Part shown: one piece after another, positions 59,716 to 64,000 of the stretch
Position numbering within the stretch: the stretch's first letter is position 1
Layout: each line of letters opens with the position of its first letter
NCBI GenBank assembly: GCA_025403435.1
Contig: CM046343.1
Span: 27,248,742 to 27,312,741 of the forward strand
Reading direction: 5' to 3'
Source of the DNA: Artocarpus heterophyllus
Taxonomy: Eukaryota; Streptophyta; Magnoliopsida; Rosales; Moraceae
Length of the DNA: 64,000 nt
Made by a program: the position numbers and the translations under genes
The notes under the pieces: model-generated
Databases searched by the model: none
What the model was told of the DNA's origin: nothing
The model's input: only the letters and a program-made list of their open reading frames with translations

Positions 59716-60819
59716 CAACCTAAAATTTTCACTAATTCCTCAATGGCTTCGTACCATGTTGCTTTTCCAACGTTTTCACTCTCTTGTTTGAGCAAATTCT
59801 AGATTTTGTTACCCAATTTTCTTGAAGCAAAAATTTCATTGATTCTAGCACATGTTGATGCGAAAACCAAAAACACATAAGATTTTAAAAATCTAATTGT
59901 AAAAATAAAATATCCAGCATGTCAAATAATAAATAAATTATTCTCAAACATAAACTATCATGCGTTAATGTTTTACTAACGTGGACAAGGAAACAACATG
60001 TTAAAAAAAAAAAAAAACCTATACTTTGTCCGCTATTAAAACCCCAAACCATTAGTAATTAAATAATCATCAAATTAGAAACCGGAAAAAACGTTGAAGT
60101 TGCACAAAAGAAATTTCGCCTTCCCTTCTTTTCTGATTAATCTCACCACCCTTAAAATCGTTCTACTTGCTTCTCTGACTATAAACAGTCTGTTATTATG
60201 TTTTACAATATCAAGAATTTCTTGAAAGTTCTCAGGATTTCTATCGTTGTTTTCTTTGGGGCCAATTTATGAGCTTTTGGGCTTGGGTTTTCTCATAGCC
60301 AATTTCTAAGGACAAAATATAGGCTTTTGGTTTGATTTCTCTATCACTTAGACCCAATTAATTGTAACCCTGCAAGTGGTATAAAAATCGAATAAGGCTA
60401 AAATGAACATGCCTATTTTCTTACTTAATTATGACCCAAATGTGGCTTGAGTCCATTTATCAAGCCTATTCACGTCATGTTAAAGGACAAAATCCTGAGC
60501 CTAGGCCTGGGCCTGGGCCTTCGAAAAGGTTTGGCACAAAAACAGCCATCAGGCAATCTCAAGAAGCTTAATTCACCAATGGAAGATTGAATTGTAAGCA
60601 ATAATATCAACAACCATCTTGTTGTCACAACACAATGGATCAAGGATGATAAAGAAAAATGTTCTACATAATCAAAGTAACCAAACAATCTCACTAGTAG
60701 TACATGTCATAGCACGATATGCAGCTTCTGTTTAAGATGATTTAGAAATGAAATGTTACTTCTTACACCTAATTCCATGAAATAAGAGATTCATCTAGAT
60801 TATAAAAACTCCCGTTACC
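59716..60819. other. Intergenic, nothing recognised
   Basis: AT-rich spacer. The stretch to about 60040 still resembles the far upstream region seen at about 43.85-44.16 kb (TTTGTTACCCAATTTTCTTG, TTGATGCG, GTGGACAAGGAA), so the duplicated ankyrin upstream DNA extends this far. No gene or RNA was found beyond that. Confidence 0.45.
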
Positions 60820-62041
60820 ACAATAAAATGTGGTTTAGACGACATCTAAAAGACTACATTTTTTTTTTTGTAAACTGTCATTATATCTGGCGTGGCACGA
60901 ACACCTCCATCTTTCAAAAATCCATACAATGTTTTAGACGACGATTTCCATTTAAAATTTTTGAAAAACATTATATCATGCCTAGTCCTCTCTCTCTCTT
61001 CCTCGACCTTTCTCCGATCTCTCTTGCCCTCACCATCGCCATTGTTGCCGCCTAAATCTCCCCTCCCCCCCACCCAATCTGCACCATTGCCATCACCTAA
61101 ATGGTGTTGATATCTGTCGCCCTCATTCCCTATCGCCTCGCCTTGCCTTTGTCACATTTGTCCATTATATCGCCTCGCCTCCCTGCACGTCCTTCTCTCA
61201 TCTCCGTCGCCGTCATTGCCCTTTGTCGCGCCTCCTCTCCGTCTCTTGGCCATTGCTTCACATCGTCATTGCCACCTCCAATTTGGTAATTGTTTTTATA
61301 TTAATTGTTTTCTTTAGTTATTTAATTAATTAGAGTTTATTTAGATTTTGTGAATGAATTTATTATTAGAAATTGTTTGAAATTAGGTATAAATTAATTG
61401 TATAATTTGTTAAGAGATTGAACTTAATTGATTTCGGTATGTTAATTTTAGTTTCTTTTGTTATTTAGCTAATTAGGTTTTATTTAGATTTTGCGAATAG
61501 ATTTGCTATTAAAAATTGTTAGAAATTAGTTATTTTTAGTTAATAAATTGTTTTTGTTACTTTGTTTTTTGATTATTTGGATTTCTTGAAAGAATTTTAT
61601 TGTTATATTTTACTTAGGTTTTGTAAAATATTGGATTATTGTTAGAAATTGTTAAAAGTTATTTTAAATTTATTGTTGAATAATTTGTTGTGAGATTGAA
61701 TAAACTTTGATTTGATTTTGTAGCAACGGATAGAAAATGAGTGCATGCTTATAGGATGAGTGATGAATATGAGAAAAGGTTGAGGATTTTGTGGCCTTTA
61801 CAAAGGCTAATATCAAAGGGAGTATAATTCGTTGTCCTTGTATAGATTATGGAAATATTAGACAATAATCATATGTTAATATTAGGTTTCATTTGTATCG
61901 ATATAGGATTGATCGGACTATCAAATATGGATATGTTGTGGTGAGAATGTCCCTACTTCATTTTCGACATTGAGGAGGAATGTCTATGTTAGTCATGTTG
62001 ATGAGGAAGATGATGGTGCTAACATGCTTGACATGATAAAT
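60820..62041 (+). mobile_element. CACTA (En/Spm) 5' portion, second copy
   Basis: It carries AGACGACATCTAAAAG / TTTTAGACGACG subterminal-like motifs (60838-60945), a CT/C-rich leader (60980-61290), an intron-like AT-rich part ending TTTTGTAG (about 61723), then sequence clearly matching the transposase fragment at 49.0-49.3 kb up to TGACATGATAAA. It is frame-broken within the transposase-associated domain. It is cut at 62041 by the LTR of another element. Confidence 0.65.
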
Positions 62042-64000
62042 TGTCACAACCCGCCTCTTCGGGCAGAGATAAAACTTTTTTTTACTTACTTTAGGGCAAA
62101 AATATAGGAATTTTTTTTTCTTTTTAATAAACTGTACATATACTGGTCTAACAACTTCTGAAATACAAACATATACTTGTATTTATATAACCACCTTTCC
62201 TTTGCAATATAGTTTATCAAACATTACTTTCAAAACATCTTAAAATACAATACAGCGGAAACATACTGCGGCAGAAACCATACCCAATCTTCACACATCA
62301 TCCATCCGCCAGCTCATCATTACGATTTATTCTGACCTTCTCATCGGAATACCTACAGCATGAAATACTTAATGAGCTAACGCCCAGTAAGTGCCATAAA
62401 TCCGACATGGACATTCAAATAAATGCATAAGTTAATTATGCTTTCTTATAAACTTTCCTTATCTTCATCATTTCTTATCTTTATTAGGGCCCAAGTGTTC
62501 GTACCATTGTGCAATTTCATCTAGGTCTACGTAACACTGTGATCATACTATATCCTTTAAACTCCTCTTGGGTCAGGAGTCGATATGACACTTTTCTTAA
62601 TTTCTGGTGACATATTTATCAGTTTATTTATTATGGTTGACATACCATACATGATGTGACATTCACATGTTATCCATGACACATAAATTCGTTGTGTAGC
62701 ATAGTATATACAAGTACTTACTTTATATACATACAGGTATTCATCATTGTATACACGAGTACATAACATTCAATACACATAGGTATTCATCATTGTACAC
62801 ACAGGTACATAATATATTGTACATACTAATACATAACATGTTATACACTTAGGTATTTTAATCGTATATTCACAGGTATCCATACTGTACCTCTAGTTAT
62901 AACATACACATAAGTTTACACCGTAATATATACTTAGGTGTACATATACATACATCTTACCCCTACGTTTTCATATTGTAGGTGAGAATGGTATTTACTT
63001 GATTTTGTGTCACGTAAATCGACCTTGATTTTCCTTTGTCCTAAACTTCTAGGATCCTGTTGGCTAATTTCAAAGCCATTAGCCAATATTCTATTTTGTT
63101 TTAACGCAAAACATTCGTTAATCAATATATTGAGTTGCATGACCGTATACAACTCTTAAACCCACTGGTTTCTTTATTTCCATCTAACTCTTCCCTATCG
63201 TCACTTACGAAGGGCGAAAATCTTTCTAATTTTCTTCTTATCCTATTGAAAATATTTCAGAGTGTTTTGGGTTATTCGGGCAAAATTGATGATTTTGCCC
63301 TCCATGAGCCTATTGACCTACCCGAGCTTGATTTCGTTATTTTAACAAAAATAACCACATATTAACCTTAAAATAATGCCCTAGTGGCTCATATCCCTTT
63401 ATTTCACACTTATGCCCCTTTTCTATAAAATTTTATAATTTAGCCCATAAATTAAAATTTTTACAATTTTGCCCCCGGGGCTAAGTTTGTCCTTTTTATT
63501 CTAAAATTTCCTATTTTCTCAAGGATCATTTTTGCTCAAAGCACCATATTCAAAATCCTTTCAGAAATGACATTTTTGCCCTTTTTAAAATTTTTCACAA
63601 TTTCATAAATTCTTTGAAAAATCAAATCTCACAAACAATTGAGTTTTTTGACAAACCGCCCTTAAAGCCTAATAGTTTTGTCGAGATCTACAACTTTTAT
63701 GTTTTAACTTTTCCCAAAATTTGACTGTACAGTGGTGTTTTGGCCACTTTTCAATTCTGCTGAGAAAGAACTTTTTCTTTGAATTTAGTCCTTAGGGTAT
63801 TTTTGTGAAAATCTATTTTAAAACTGTAAATCTACCCTTGTAGAAACCGTTTCATCCTTTGTTTAAATCATTCTCATACTCAAACATCATTTTTACTAAT
63901 ACTAATATCAAATTTACAAAAAAAAACACTTTTTGTAAAAATTGCCAATTTGCACTATACACTGAAGTTTCACAACTTAAACATGTCATACATCACATAT
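62042..64000 (-). mobile_element. LTR of a second gypsy-type element, runs off the window
   Basis: Starts abruptly inside the CACTA exon with TGTCACAACCCGCC. The complement GGGTTGTGACA is a common 3' terminus of plant gypsy LTRs, so the orientation is minus. Contains CAGCGGAAACATACTGC, a GGGCCCAAGTGTTCGTA block and a degenerate repeat array (62690-62960). No coding sequence is reached before the window ends, so the clade is not determined. Confidence 0.65.
62690..62960. repeat. Degenerate tandem array, unit about 35-45 bp, within the LTR
   Basis: Successive units of the type ACACAGGTATTCATCATTGT followed by ACATAACATGTTATAC-like sequence, with decaying similarity. Also visible as regularly spaced TTAGGTATT / CAGGTATTC / CAGGTATCC motifs. 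Non-coding. Confidence 0.6.

Overview
This is a stretch of a plant nuclear genome, most likely a dicot. The evidence is AT-rich intergenic DNA, plant-type spliced genes (a chloroplast LIL3 gene and a cluster of ankyrin-PGG genes of the ACD6 type), plant Ty3/gypsy and CACTA elements, and many MITEs and tRNA-derived SINEs. I cannot name the species from sequence alone. No bacterial features (operons, ribosome binding sites, CRISPR, insertion sequences) are present.

Layout. 1-2.1 kb: remnant of a gypsy-type LTR. 2.8-4.6 kb (+): broken glutamate dehydrogenase gene with recognisable introns but no 5' exons. 5.3-7.1 kb (-): complete three-exon LIL3 gene, the one clear housekeeping gene here. 7.1-20.2 kb: no credible gene; MITEs, long-TIR elements, a possible SINE and small tandem duplications. 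20.2-24.1 kb (-): two adjacent ankyrin-PGG genes, the first nearly complete but without its ATG, the second truncated. 27.3 kb: a further ankyrin fragment, and around it (27.6-32.8 kb) a 5.2 kb TG...CA composite insertion holding head-to-head SINEs and a nested 2.1 kb LTR. 32.8-34.1 kb: the other half of a segmental duplication of 24.1-25.7 kb. 35-36.2 kb: LTR fragment. 37.8-40 kb (-): alpha-COP (coatomer) pseudogene. 40.2-41.5 kb: LTR inserted into another ankyrin copy. 42.3-43.7 kb: two orphan copies of the ankyrin promoter. 47.0-48.5 kb (-): the best intact ankyrin-PGG gene. 48.9-62.0 kb: CACTA fragments, into which a complete 9.1 kb Tekay-like chromovirus (49.67-58.76 kb, minus orientation, perfect ATATT target duplication) is inserted. 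62.04 kb to the end: LTR of another gypsy element running off the window.

The biology of the window is a cluster of duplicated ankyrin-repeat/PGG membrane protein genes of the kind involved in plant immunity and cell-death control, being multiplied and broken up by transposons. At least six gene copies or pieces are visible; four 5' flanks share a module with WRKY-type W-boxes. Only the 47-48.5 kb copy looks fully open. The retrotransposon is structurally complete, but its single-frame polyprotein carries three nonsense codons, of a kind expected from deamination of methylated cytosine. The most unusual patterns are GC-rich palindromes, some clustered, inside several different LTR families, and the large inverted SINE structure near 28.6 kb.

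All boundaries were read by eye. Exon calls rest on splice motifs plus family conservation; mobile-element edges without a target-site duplication are approximate.
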